Positions 24,602 to 31,650 of a stretch of 36,319 nucleotides of DNA are shown here, piece by piece. Numbering within the stretch: the first letter of the stretch is position 1; each line of letters opens with the position of its first letter. The translations under genes and the position numbers were made by a program. This stretch comes from Chitinophagales bacterium. GTDB lineage: Bacteria; Bacteroidota; Bacteroidia; Chitinophagales; Saprospiraceae. The stretch lies in contig JAKSDI010000110.1 of the NCBI GenBank assembly GCA_022360175.1, positions 1 to 36,319 of the forward strand. The letters are read 5' to 3'. The notes under the pieces are model-generated. The model saw only the letters and a list, made by a program, of their open reading frames with translations, did no database searches and had not been told where the DNA came from.

Positions 24602-25513
24602 TTAATTTCGAATGATTCTTTCTTGCAGTAGTGGTTTTGTATCCTTGTATACTTCCAATATATACTGCCCTGTATTTAGATAGCTTAGGTCTATGTCGTA
24701 TTGAGTTTGGCCGGCTGCAATTGTATTCTTATACATGGCCTGGCCGTATAGATTGTACAATACAATATTAAGAGCTTGATCGTCAGCCTGGGCCAATTGT
24801 ATACTCAGGCGATCAGAAGCAGGATTGGGAGCCAGTTGTATACTCGTATTTTCTGATCTATATTCTATAGAAATCACATTGTGGAATTCAGTAGCGCCAT
24901 CATAATCTACCTGGCGTAAGCGGTAATAATTGTTGCCGAATAAAGGGCTACGATCGGTGAAGGTGTAATTTTGTACCTCACTAGTTGTGCCAGCTCCATC
25001 AACTCTGCCTATTTCCTGAAAATGCTTGCCATCTATACTGCGTTCTATTGCCATATAGTTGTTGTTGATTTCAACAGCAGTTTGCCATTGGAGTAGTATG
25101 TGATTTTGTGTGAGTTTTGCAGAGAAATTGATTAGTTCGATGGGGAGTGTCAGAGTGGATTGAGTGCCAGTACCAAAAATTTGTGTTGCTGCGCAAGAAA
25201 CATAAGTCCAACTCCCTGTATCAAAATCAGGTGGGTTTGGAGTAGAGGCAAAGGAATTATGCCAGTAAGCAAACCCAGCATCTTCTGTATTCATTTCCCA
25301 TCTATTATTGCTAATATGCCATCGGATGTATATATTTCCTTCTTGGTCATTAATATAAACATTTCTTCCAGTACCATCAGTAGCATCTAGTGACCATGTA
25401 TCAGTATCAAAACATGCTGCATTAGTTGTAATATCCTGAGCATTAAGCTCAATGCCACAAAAAGTAAATAGGATAAAGAAAAAAAGTAAAAAGTAAGTAT
25501 TAATAGAGCTCAT
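24602..25513 (-). CDS. small T9SS-secreted protein
   Basis: This 303-aa protein has a signal peptide (1-25, ending ELNAQ). Its head domain (~26-120) is related to that of the 1601-aa protein: GRNVYI, RWHISNNRWEM and SFASTPNPPD with a following TGSW. An FN3-like segment follows (~128-215), opening LPIELINFSA, with IERSIDGKHF and YYRLRQVDYDG, typical of the region just before many T9SS tails. The C-terminal sorting domain (~228-303) has APNPASDRLSI and GQYILEVY. It lacks the DUF1349-like cassette of its neighbours. It may represent the minimal form of the head domain on a standard T9SS tail. The ligand is unknown. It is on the same strand as the cassette genes but 411 bp from the nearest, so probably separately transcribed. 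Confidence 0.88.
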   Translation of the reverse strand: MSSINTYFLLFFFILFTFCGIELNAQDITTNAACFDTDTWSLDATDGTGRNVYINDQEGNIYIRWHISNNRWEMNTEDAGFAYWHNSFASTPNPPDFDTGSWTYVSCAATQIFGTGTQSTLTLPIELINFSAKLTQNHILLQWQTAVEINNNYMAIERSIDGKHFQEIGRVDGAGTTSEVQNYTFTDRSPLFGNNYYRLRQVDYDGATEFHNVISIEYRSENTSIQLAPNPASDRLSIQLAQADDQALNIVLYNLYGQAMYKNTIAAGQTQYDIDLSYLNTGQYILEVYKDTKPLLQERIIRN

Positions 25514-25849
25514 GTTTATAAAGTTTTAGGTGTTATTAATCAGCATTTGCAACAGCAAATGAAATAATTAGGAGGGTATAATAAATAGAGAAAATGAATG
25601 TACTAAAGAGAAAAAGAAAATGCTATAAATTGAATACACCGCTGCACCTTCTTCTTACTCTTTACAAAATAGGTAGGCATATTTGTGCAGGAAAACACTT
25701 CCCAAAAATTGAAATCAATTGATATAAGAGAAAACAGATAAGTGAAATAGAGACTTTTGTACATCCCCCTTCGTCCAACGTAGCCAACAAGTGTAGTTGG
25801 ACGGTCCCTTCTCGCCACATCACTATATGGCCATATCACCACATGATAC
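25514..25849. other. intergenic region with an inverted repeat
   Basis: These 336 bp lie upstream of the 303-aa gene. They contain an inverted repeat with 8-bp arms, cgtccaac (25772-25779) and gttggacg (25796-25803), plus an internal ccaac/gttgg pair. This resembles a dispersed palindromic repeat rather than a terminator, as no T-run follows. Nothing else is supported. Confidence 0.55.
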
Positions 25850-26473
25850 TTATCCTCTTCTACACTTGATTCCAATCCTGTTTTCTATTCTTAGTATGTC
25901 TTTATCTTTTAGTGTTTCGTTGGGTAATACAAAAAACTGGTTCAATTTATCTTCATGCTTTTCTGTAATGCCATCCAGATTTTGGAGTTTATTGTACGAA
26001 CAGTAGAAGGTTTCCAGCTTTGTCAATTTCTTAACCTCATCAATATGTGTCAGTTCATTGGACTGAGCATAAAGCTCCTTAAGCTCTGTTAAATTTTCAA
26101 TGCCCTTAAGTGATGTAATTTGGTTATTGACAATGAAAAGATGCTGCAACTTAGTAAATGGTTTTAACTCCTCTATACTAGTCAAATGCATATTTGTAAT
26201 AGAAAGATAAGTGAGGTTATACAAGGGAATTAAACCTGATAAATTAGTTACTGGCGTAGTTATATTGGGATTGGGAGCCAGTGGCCCTGCAAGCCGTAAT
26301 ACATCAACACCTACTAATAAAAACATCAAATGATCATCCGTTGGTGGTTCAAGCGTAGGCCCCTGTCCAAAAACAGCTTCGTTATAAGCCATTTTCCATT
26401 GAAGCTCCAATTGTTTCCACCATTTTCTGGCTCTTTGTACTTCTTCTGGTGTTGTTTTTACAATAAACTGCAT
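25850..26473 (-). CDS. leucine-rich-repeat protein
   Basis: This 207-aa protein has no signal peptide or membrane segment, so it is probably cytoplasmic. Residues 1-60 form a helical N-terminal region with paired Trp (RKWWKQLELQW) and a hydrophobic stretch. Residues ~78-172 hold four to five ~22-residue leucine-rich repeats of the SDS22/internalin type: LTYLSITNMHLTSIEEL, LQHLFIVNNQITSLKGI, LKELYAQSNELTHIDEV, LETFYCSYNKLQNLDGI. The last ~35 residues form a charged cap. Such LRRs mediate protein-protein contact; the partner is unknown. The gene stands alone, with a long hairpin (26511-26548) 38 bp before its start that may affect its expression. Confidence 0.85.
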   Translation of the reverse strand: MQFIVKTTPEEVQRARKWWKQLELQWKMAYNEAVFGQGPTLEPPTDDHLMFLLVGVDVLRLAGPLAPNPNITTPVTNLSGLIPLYNLTYLSITNMHLTSIEELKPFTKLQHLFIVNNQITSLKGIENLTELKELYAQSNELTHIDEVKKLTKLETFYCSYNKLQNLDGITEKHEDKLNQFFVLPNETLKDKDILRIENRIGIKCRRG

Positions 26474-26510
26474 ATGCTCATTCTATTTAGTACTGTTGTC
26501 GTTTCTTTAC

Positions 26511-26548
26511 AAACAACTGTTTTCCACTTCTGTAGAAAGCAGTTGTTT
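26511..26548. repeat. 14-bp inverted repeat upstream of the LRR gene
   Basis: Arms 26511-26524 (aaacaactgttttc) and 26535-26548 (gaaagcagttgttt) pair at 13 of 14 positions around a 10-base loop. The element sits 38 bp before the LRR start and ~210 bp beyond the tail-collar stop. With no T-run on either side it fits a 5'-UTR structure or operator better than a terminator. Confidence 0.55.
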
Positions 26549-26620
26549 GTGTATGATAGATAGAAGTTGTTTAAAAATATCTCAATGGTCGCTAAAAATA
26601 TCTTTTTTCCCTCCTTTTCA

Positions 26621-26686
26621 TTTTTTTATCGCTTCGTAGCACCACTACCGTAGTTCTCCGGTACAGGTACGAAACTCAAAAAAAAG
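26621..26686. repeat. imperfect inverted repeat after the tail-collar gene
   Basis: A T-run and ttcgta on the left mirror tacgaa and an A-run on the right, with an inner taccg/cggta pair. The element lies ~70 bp beyond the stop of the tail-collar gene at 26758. It may mark the transcript end, although on the minus strand the stem is followed by A rather than T residues. Confidence 0.35.
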
Positions 26687-26757
26687 ATCAACGAGTGCAA
26701 AAATCTGATTTCAATCGACTCATCAGACATTCTTATACAACTTCATAATAAAAAATC

Positions 26758-27273
26758 TTAACTTCTTGATGGATAAGTACCTTGCAGTGCAATAATGAAA
26801 TTAACTGTCAGGTAAGGTTGAATATTGTTGTGTGACTGTCCACCTCCGGTATTGTGAATAGCGCCAGAACTTAATGTATTTCCACTTTTTGTAGGATTAA
26901 AGATGGTATCACCACCAGTAACATTACCAACTAAGGAATTAGAACCTGCAGGAGAAGAAGCCGTTCCTCCTAATTCAAAACTGTGATTATGCGATGGTAT
27001 CTGGCTAGTTGTTAAGGTTACAGTTTCTGATCCACCTTTTTGACCAAGGTCATAAGGAGACAAGCCCGGACCAGTGCCTTCATGAATTGCGACTCTACCT
27101 CTCAAATCAGGCAGAGCAAAGGTAGTACGTCCGTCACCACCATAAGTGGTACCAAGAATAGAGAATAAGGCACTATATTGGTTGATTGGTAACAGTTGCC
27201 CATCACACAATGCCCACCCACGAGGAGCGAAGTTACCACCAAACATGACTATAAGACCGATAAAAGGGTTCAT
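26758..27273 (-). CDS. phage tail collar domain protein (MdpB-like), copy 1
   Basis: This 171-aa protein starts MNPFIGLIVMFGGNFAPRGW and contains ALCDGQLLP, LGTTYGGDGRTTFALPDLRGR and a PSHNH motif. These are the hallmarks of the phage tail-collar family that includes the microcystin-dependent protein MdpB. The collar domain covers roughly residues 5-62; the rest is the Gly/Ser/Asn-rich region typical of the family. Despite the name, such proteins are frequent in non-prophage loci of Bacteroidota and cyanobacteria, and no other phage gene is present here. The length is normal for the family. It is the last gene of a minus-strand group with a paralogue 183 bp upstream. Its function is unknown; fibre-like or secreted trimer formation is inference. 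Confidence 0.9.
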   Translation of the reverse strand: MNPFIGLIVMFGGNFAPRGWALCDGQLLPINQYSALFSILGTTYGGDGRTTFALPDLRGRVAIHEGTGPGLSPYDLGQKGGSETVTLTTSQIPSHNHSFELGGTASSPAGSNSLVGNVTGGDTIFNPTKSGNTLSSGAIHNTGGGQSHNNIQPYLTVNFIIALQGTYPSRS

Positions 27274-27456
27274 ATTAAAAGGTTATTAGGTTAAAAAATA
27301 TTTTCTGTTAAGTTTTCCAGCATCTTATCTTTTAAAGATAATAGCTTCTGTAGTTTCTCTTCATCGCTTTAACAATGAATCACATTTTATCAGAAGGATC
27401 AACAAACAACTGATCTTCTTTTCAAGAAAGACCAGCTGCTTGTATAATAAAATATC

Positions 27457-27972
27457 TTAGCTTCTTGATGGGTAGATACCTGTCAGAGCAAGAATACGCT
27501 GGATACCAAGGAATGGCATTCTGTTTTCGTGAGCCTGGCTACCACCTGTATTAGTGATGGCGTTACTTGCCAAAGTGTTGCCACTAGAAGTAGGATTAAA
27601 GATAGTATCACCACCAGTAACATTACCAACTAAAGAGTTAGAACCAGCAGGAGAACTTGCTGTACCACCAAGACGCACATAGTGATTGTGAGATGGCATC
27701 TCCTGAATATTAAGCGTTACAAACTCCTGGCCACCTACTTGTCCCCAGGAATAAGGAGAAAGGCCTGGCCCTGTACCTGGGCTTACGATAACACGGCCTC
27801 TCAAATCAGGCAAACCGAAAGTAGTACGGCCATCACCACCGAAGGTAGTACCTAGAAGAGAGAAAAGAGCAGTGTTAGACGCAATCGCTAAAAGCTGGCC
27901 TTGACACAAAGTCCAGCCTTGAGGAGCGAAGTTAAAACCAACAGATCTGATTTCACCAATAAATGGATTCAT
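27457..27972 (-). CDS. phage tail collar domain protein (MdpB-like), copy 2
   Basis: This 171-aa protein has the same length as its downstream paralogue. It starts MNPFIGEIRSVGFNFAPQGW and has LCQGQLLAI, LGTTFGGDGRTTFGLPDLRGR and MPSHNH. Residues around 107-130 (GGTASSPAGSNSLVGNVTGG) are identical in both proteins and their DNA is nearly so. The N-terminal and C-terminal ends differ more, which may reflect specialised partners in a hetero-oligomer. It lies 81 bp downstream of the sulfotransferase gene, with a stem-loop between them. Confidence 0.9.
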   Translation of the reverse strand: MNPFIGEIRSVGFNFAPQGWTLCQGQLLAIASNTALFSLLGTTFGGDGRTTFGLPDLRGRVIVSPGTGPGLSPYSWGQVGGQEFVTLNIQEMPSHNHYVRLGGTASSPAGSNSLVGNVTGGDTIFNPTSSGNTLASNAITNTGGSQAHENRMPFLGIQRILALTGIYPSRS

Positions 27973-28015
27973 AATTAAATAGTTTTAGGTAAAAGAGATG
28001 ATTATTAAAGTTAAT

Positions 28016-28050
28016 AAATAGTTCGCGCTATTGAAAACCCTGAACTATTT
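28016..28050 (-). promoter_or_regulatory. stem-loop between sulfotransferase and tail-collar genes
   Basis: Perfect 9-bp arms, aaatagttc (28016-28024) and gaactattt (28042-28050), flank a 17-base loop immediately after the sulfotransferase stop at 28054. On the minus strand the stem is followed by attaactttaat, a weak T tract. It may be a partial terminator or RNA-stability element that sets different levels for the two halves of the cluster. Confidence 0.5.
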
Positions 28051-28053
28051 AGG

Positions 28054-28824
28054 CTACGTAAGTAGCGCTTGATATCGTTCTACAATTGTCTGTTCGTCGG
28101 TATTCAGTTCGGGAGGAGTATCCCGTTTTCTATCGTAATTGTTAATGCGATATTGCATTACCGAGCGGTCTATTGGCTGAGCATCGGTAAAGTTTTCAAT
28201 TTCGTCAATAACCTGGCCTGGTTGCTCGCACAATCGTTGATAGTCGATATAGAGTAAAGATTCTTTGGGAATATAGGTGCTGATTGCCTGTAGATTAGCG
28301 AGCCACATTTGAGCATATTGTTGCACATCTGCTGCTGTATGGCAATAGCCAATCAATTTGGCAGAACGCACACAGCTTTTCAAATCTCTAACTATATAGA
28401 GCAATTTACTTTTAGGCATACTGTTTAAAAGCACCCGGATCATACCAGGCTGCCAGGCGGGCAGTTTGGTACCCCAAAGAGGGCGGCCATGCTGCTGTGC
28501 ATAATCTGCAAATCCTTTTAAGTATTCGTATATCGTTTGTTCAGATCGGGAAAGCAACCAATCTTTATCAGGCATGATGTCAGGTATCCAGTCATTCACA
28601 TCCCCATTCAATACTTTTTCCAATTGTTGGGCTCTCCAGTTGTCTTCTCCACCTAAAAGCATTTGCTTGTTGTGTAGCATGGAGAAGTAAAATGTCATAT
28701 CATTAGCAAGGGTTTCACCAAAAATCAGGGTGTTAGGTGTGGAGCACAACAGGCGTTGTAATAAAGTGGTACCACTCCGGTGGACTGGTGAAGCAATTAG
28801 AATAGGTGTTAAAGACTGAAGCAT
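28054..28824 (-). CDS. sulfotransferase family protein
   Basis: This 256-aa protein carries a PAPS-binding P-loop near the N terminus, SPVHRSGTTLLQ (residues 12-23), and a 3'-phosphate motif, IVRDLKSCVRSA (~144-155, with Arg146 and Ser154). Between them is WGTKLP (~117-122), as in other bacterial sulfotransferases. Family members move a sulfuryl group from 3'-phosphoadenylyl sulfate to a hydroxyl or tyrosine acceptor in the cytoplasm. The acceptor is unknown; the neighbouring tail-collar proteins or a glycan are candidates by context only. The length is typical of compact bacterial members. It follows the 74-aa gene with a 21-bp gap, which implies co-transcription. Confidence 0.85.
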   Translation of the reverse strand: MLQSLTPILIASPVHRSGTTLLQRLLCSTPNTLIFGETLANDMTFYFSMLHNKQMLLGGEDNWRAQQLEKVLNGDVNDWIPDIMPDKDWLLSRSEQTIYEYLKGFADYAQQHGRPLWGTKLPAWQPGMIRVLLNSMPKSKLLYIVRDLKSCVRSAKLIGYCHTAADVQQYAQMWLANLQAISTYIPKESLLYIDYQRLCEQPGQVIDEIENFTDAQPIDRSVMQYRINNYDRKRDTPPELNTDEQTIVERYQALLT

Positions 28825-28845
28825 AACGGTAATAGAATGTTATAA

Positions 28846-29070
28846 TTAATCGTCGGCGCTGCCAACATTTTCCATACCACAGGTAATTAGATCATGCCTG
28901 GCATCATAGTATACTTCATCTTCTGTTCTTAGCAGATTCCACATAAACGAGGCTTCTGCTGGGCTGTCAATTACTATATCAGCACCTGAGCCATCTGCAA
29001 GTGCCAGGTGGATGGTCCCTGCGTCTTCATTAGGACGATAGGAGATAGAAAATTTTTCTACTTTAATCAT
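28846..29070 (-). CDS. small acidic protein of the sulfotransferase/tail-collar cluster
   Basis: This 74-aa protein has alternating polar and hydrophobic residues suggesting a small beta-rich fold (VEKFSISYRP, TIHLALADGS, ADIVIDS). A helix-like SPAEASFMWNLLRT and a VYYDARHDLITCG segment follow. There is no signal peptide, and the C terminus is acidic (ENVGSADD). It resembles small unnamed proteins encoded next to tail-collar genes in other bacteria (memory-based, not searched). It is the first gene of the apparent four-gene group, 21 bp before the sulfotransferase. A role as adaptor, carrier or substrate is only inference. Confidence 0.7.
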   Translation of the reverse strand: MIKVEKFSISYRPNEDAGTIHLALADGSGADIVIDSPAEASFMWNLLRTEDEVYYDARHDLITCGMENVGSADD

Positions 29071-29508
29071 AGGTTTTAGCTATTTATCAAAATATGAATA
29101 AATGAGAATTACTTTAGAAAGCAGAGTATATAATCGTTTATACCCAGTCCGGACATAAGGTTACCATTGTATACGACAAGAGTAAGTTAGTCCCTGGATA
29201 GAGGCTATTGTTTTCGAAAATGCCTAAATTTTACAAAGGAAAAGTAAGTACTTGAAAAGTAAGATAGGGGAAGGAATAACACATGAATTTTGGATAGAAT
29301 TCTCATGCACGTTTGGTTTTAGGTGTTGACTTAAAATTCAATATCAGAGCAAGTTTAGCTCTGCTATGAATTGGATTTATGTCTAAGGTGTCTTTTAACT
29401 TATTACGCTAATGCTCAAATTTAGAAAATATTTAGCATTAATTGGGGCAAGATAAAAAAAAATGGTAGGAGAATTACAGAAGTTGAATAACTTCCTCTAT
29501 AAAGGTTC
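29071..29508. other. intergenic region upstream of the 74-aa gene
   Basis: These 438 bp hold no gene. A hairpin (agagc 29346-29350, gctct 29358-29362) sits inside a longer aattca/tgaatt pair and could form a transcript structure. A TAnnTTTG match (TAAATTTG, minus strand, 29414-29421) lies ~340 bp before the 74-aa start and has no well-spaced -33 box, so it is a weak promoter candidate. Confidence 0.45.
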
Positions 29509-30198
29509 TTATATGCCCTCCCGCAATTTACTAATAGCAAGAGCAATCCAGTACTGTCCTAATAGATAGGTAGCCATAATACTGATTCTTGCCAGGCTTA
29601 AAGGCTGAAGAAATTTATTAATGGCAATAAGGCTATCAGAAAGCACGAATAATAATACGCCTGCCATCAGCATTCTCCAGGAAGGAGAAGATAAGAGTGC
29701 TCTGAGATTAAATGCAGCAATGGCCATACTTACAATTGCCAATGCATAGACACTTACCGGAATACGCAAATCCTGCCCAATGCCTGGCCATAGCAGATAT
29801 AACAGGCCTGCTAAGTACAATAGAAAAGGAAGCGCTAAGAATGGTTGTTTGACAATGCTCCCTCTTATTTTTGCATCAGGATAAGATGAAAATGCCATCA
29901 AATAACACAATTGTGCTAATAAAAAACTGCCCAAGCCCAATAGAAAGAAGTGTTCCTGTTGAGGCCCATGCTCTACAAACATTAAAAGCGTATCCCCTCC
30001 AATTGAAAAAATTAAACCTGCCTGTACCCATTTTTCATATTTGTAAATGAAGGGGCGCAACTGTAGATAAAACCAGATAGAAAGAAATGTCAGTAATAGA
30101 GGTTTACTACACAAGATGAGCCATTCTATTTGTTGGTATTCGGCCCACAAATTTGTAAAAGCAGCCAAGGCAAAACCATAAAGTAAGAGACGGGGCAT
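29509..30198 (-). CDS. YhhN/TMEM86 family membrane protein (lysoplasmalogenase-like)
   Basis: This 229-aa protein is strongly hydrophobic, with seven to eight predicted membrane segments. The family's conserved polar spots are present: CSKPLLL (~30-36), IFSIGGDTLLMF (~64-75), LGSFLLAQLCYLMAF (~90-104), IPVSVYAL (~146-153) and LFVLSDSLIAINKF (~183-196). In animal TMEM86B this fold hydrolyses the vinyl-ether bond of lysoplasmalogens. For bacterial members the substrate is less certain, so the activity is inferred from the family. The membrane location is clear from the sequence. It is transcribed toward the 74-aa gene but 438 bp separate them, so it is probably an independent unit, divergent from aroB. 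Confidence 0.85.
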   Translation of the reverse strand: MPRLLLYGFALAAFTNLWAEYQQIEWLILCSKPLLLTFLSIWFYLQLRPFIYKYEKWVQAGLIFSIGGDTLLMFVEHGPQQEHFFLLGLGSFLLAQLCYLMAFSSYPDAKIRGSIVKQPFLALPFLLYLAGLLYLLWPGIGQDLRIPVSVYALAIVSMAIAAFNLRALLSSPSWRMLMAGVLLFVLSDSLIAINKFLQPLSLARISIMATYLLGQYWIALAISKLREGI

Positions 30199-30521
30199 TT
30201 TTTTAGGATAAAGATAAAGACTTGTTTAGTTTTGGGGCTTATTTAAATGTAGAATTTATACTGTAAAGGATTAGATATAGAATTAGTTTAGACTTATAGA
30301 ATATCCCCCTCAGCCCTGTGGGCAGCTCCCCCAGGAGAGCACAGCACTTATATCCCTCTGGACGCTTGGGCTAAAGCTTCAGCGTCAGAGGAAGGGGGCG
30401 GCTGAAAGCCGGAGGAAGAATGGACATTTAGGTACTAAAAAAGAGTTCAAGCAGTTCTTACTCTAATCTATACTTTTACATTTTACATTCTACATTCATT
30501 CGTTTTAGATGCTGCATTCAT
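30199..30521. other. divergent intergenic region with interspersed repeat
   Basis: These 323 bp separate the minus-strand genes from the plus-strand aroB group. They contain the reversed GC-rich repeat (30303-30420). The remaining ~100 bp before aroB is T/A-rich (tacattttacattctacatt) and may carry the aroB promoter, but no exact TAnnTTTG box is present. Confidence 0.6.
30303..30420 (-). repeat. GC-rich interspersed repeat, copy C (reverse orientation)
   Basis: It begins atccccctcagccctgtggg, continues through agcacagcacttatatccc and ends ggctgaaagccggaggaag, the reverse complement of copy A. It carries an extra ~26-bp palindromic piece (gacgcttgggctaaagc, then gcgtc) in the middle. Confidence 0.85.
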
Positions 30522-31589
30522 ATGGAAATAATTAACCTGCATTCTTATAGTATAGTTATAGGGGCTATTCAGGAAACCCTTCCCGGGGTTTTGCATCAGC
30601 TAGATTACAGTCAGTTGATTGTAATTGTAGATGAAAATACTAAGATGCACTGCCTCCCTTTACTGGAAAGTAGTTTGGAAGGACAATCCTATGTATTGAT
30701 AGAAGTGCCATCTGGAGAGCAGCATAAAAATATACAGAGCTGTCAGCATATCTGGCAGGAAATGATGCAAGCTCAAACAAGCAGAGATGCCCTGGTACTA
30801 AACCTGGGAGGTGGCGTGATAGGAGATATGGGTGGTTTTTGTGCAGGTACCTTTAAACGGGGCGTTCGTTTTATTCAGATACCTACTACTTTGCTATCAC
30901 AGGTAGATGCTTCTATAGGGGGAAAATTGGGGATAGATTTTATGCAGGTTAAGAACAGTATTGGCCTTTTTCAAAACCCTCAGGCAGTTATAGTTGATCC
31001 TGCATTTTTGCAAACATTATCATTGCGGGAAGTGCGCAGTGGGTATGCAGAAATTATTAAACATAGCCTGATAGCAGATGCCGAACAGTGGCAGTTATTG
31101 CAACAATATGAAAGCCTGGAAAATATCAATTGGCAGGAGTTAATTATTCCGTCCTTATTGATTAAAAAACACATTGTAGAAAACGATCCTAAGGAAAAGG
31201 GTATACGTAAAGCCCTCAATTTTGGACATACTATAGGCCATGCTGTAGAAGGCCTGGCACTCGAAACCAGTCATCCTTTATTACATGGAGAGGCTATTGC
31301 TATTGGGATGATAAGCGAATCCTTCCTTAGCCATCAGATACTAGGCCTGGATATACAAGATGTGCGGCGTATTGCACGTTATCTCCTACAGATGTATGGA
31401 GGGCAGGTATTGCCAAATGAACAATACGACGATTACATTAGCCTTATGCGTAATGATAAGAAAAATGAAGGCAACCAGATTAACTTTAGCCTGATACAGC
31501 CAGTGGGGCAGGCCGTTGTTAATCAAACTTGTAATTCAGGCCTTATTCGTGAAAGCCTGGACTTTTACAATGAGCTTTGCCAATTGTAA
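30522..31589 (+). CDS. aroB: 3-dehydroquinate synthase
   Basis: This 355-aa cytoplasmic enzyme converts DAHP to 3-dehydroquinate with NAD+ and a divalent metal (Zn2+ or Co2+), the second step of the shikimate pathway. The NAD-binding motif GGGVIGDMGGF (residues 96-106) and PTTLLSQVDASIGGK are clear. The metal ligands appear as Glu177 (GYAEIIKH), His236 (NFGHTIGHAVE) and His255 (LLHGEAIAIGM), in the same order as the E. coli enzyme. The length is normal for the family. The start at 30522 gives a full N-terminal strand (IINLHSYSIVIG). It is the first gene of a plus-strand group with the penicillin-binding protein 61 bp downstream; co-transcription is likely but not proven. Confidence 0.97.
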   Translation: MEIINLHSYSIVIGAIQETLPGVLHQLDYSQLIVIVDENTKMHCLPLLESSLEGQSYVLIEVPSGEQHKNIQSCQHIWQEMMQAQTSRDALVLNLGGGVIGDMGGFCAGTFKRGVRFIQIPTTLLSQVDASIGGKLGIDFMQVKNSIGLFQNPQAVIVDPAFLQTLSLREVRSGYAEIIKHSLIADAEQWQLLQQYESLENINWQELIIPSLLIKKHIVENDPKEKGIRKALNFGHTIGHAVEGLALETSHPLLHGEAIAIGMISESFLSHQILGLDIQDVRRIARYLLQMYGGQVLPNEQYDDYISLMRNDKKNEGNQINFSLIQPVGQAVVNQTCNSGLIRESLDFYNELCQL

Positions 31590-31650
31590 TTAAGATATTT
31601 ACATCTTACATTAAATTACCTATTTTAGCGGAAGCGAATAATATTCACGA

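Noticed and set aside
25603-25875. 90-codon minus-strand frame overlapping the end of the LRR gene
   Set aside because: It has no recognisable motif, passes through a palindromic repeat and lies in a different frame from the LRR gene.
26758-27972. Tail-collar genes as evidence of a prophage
   Set aside because: No capsid, terminase, portal, integrase or lysis gene is nearby. MdpB-type collar proteins are common outside prophages.
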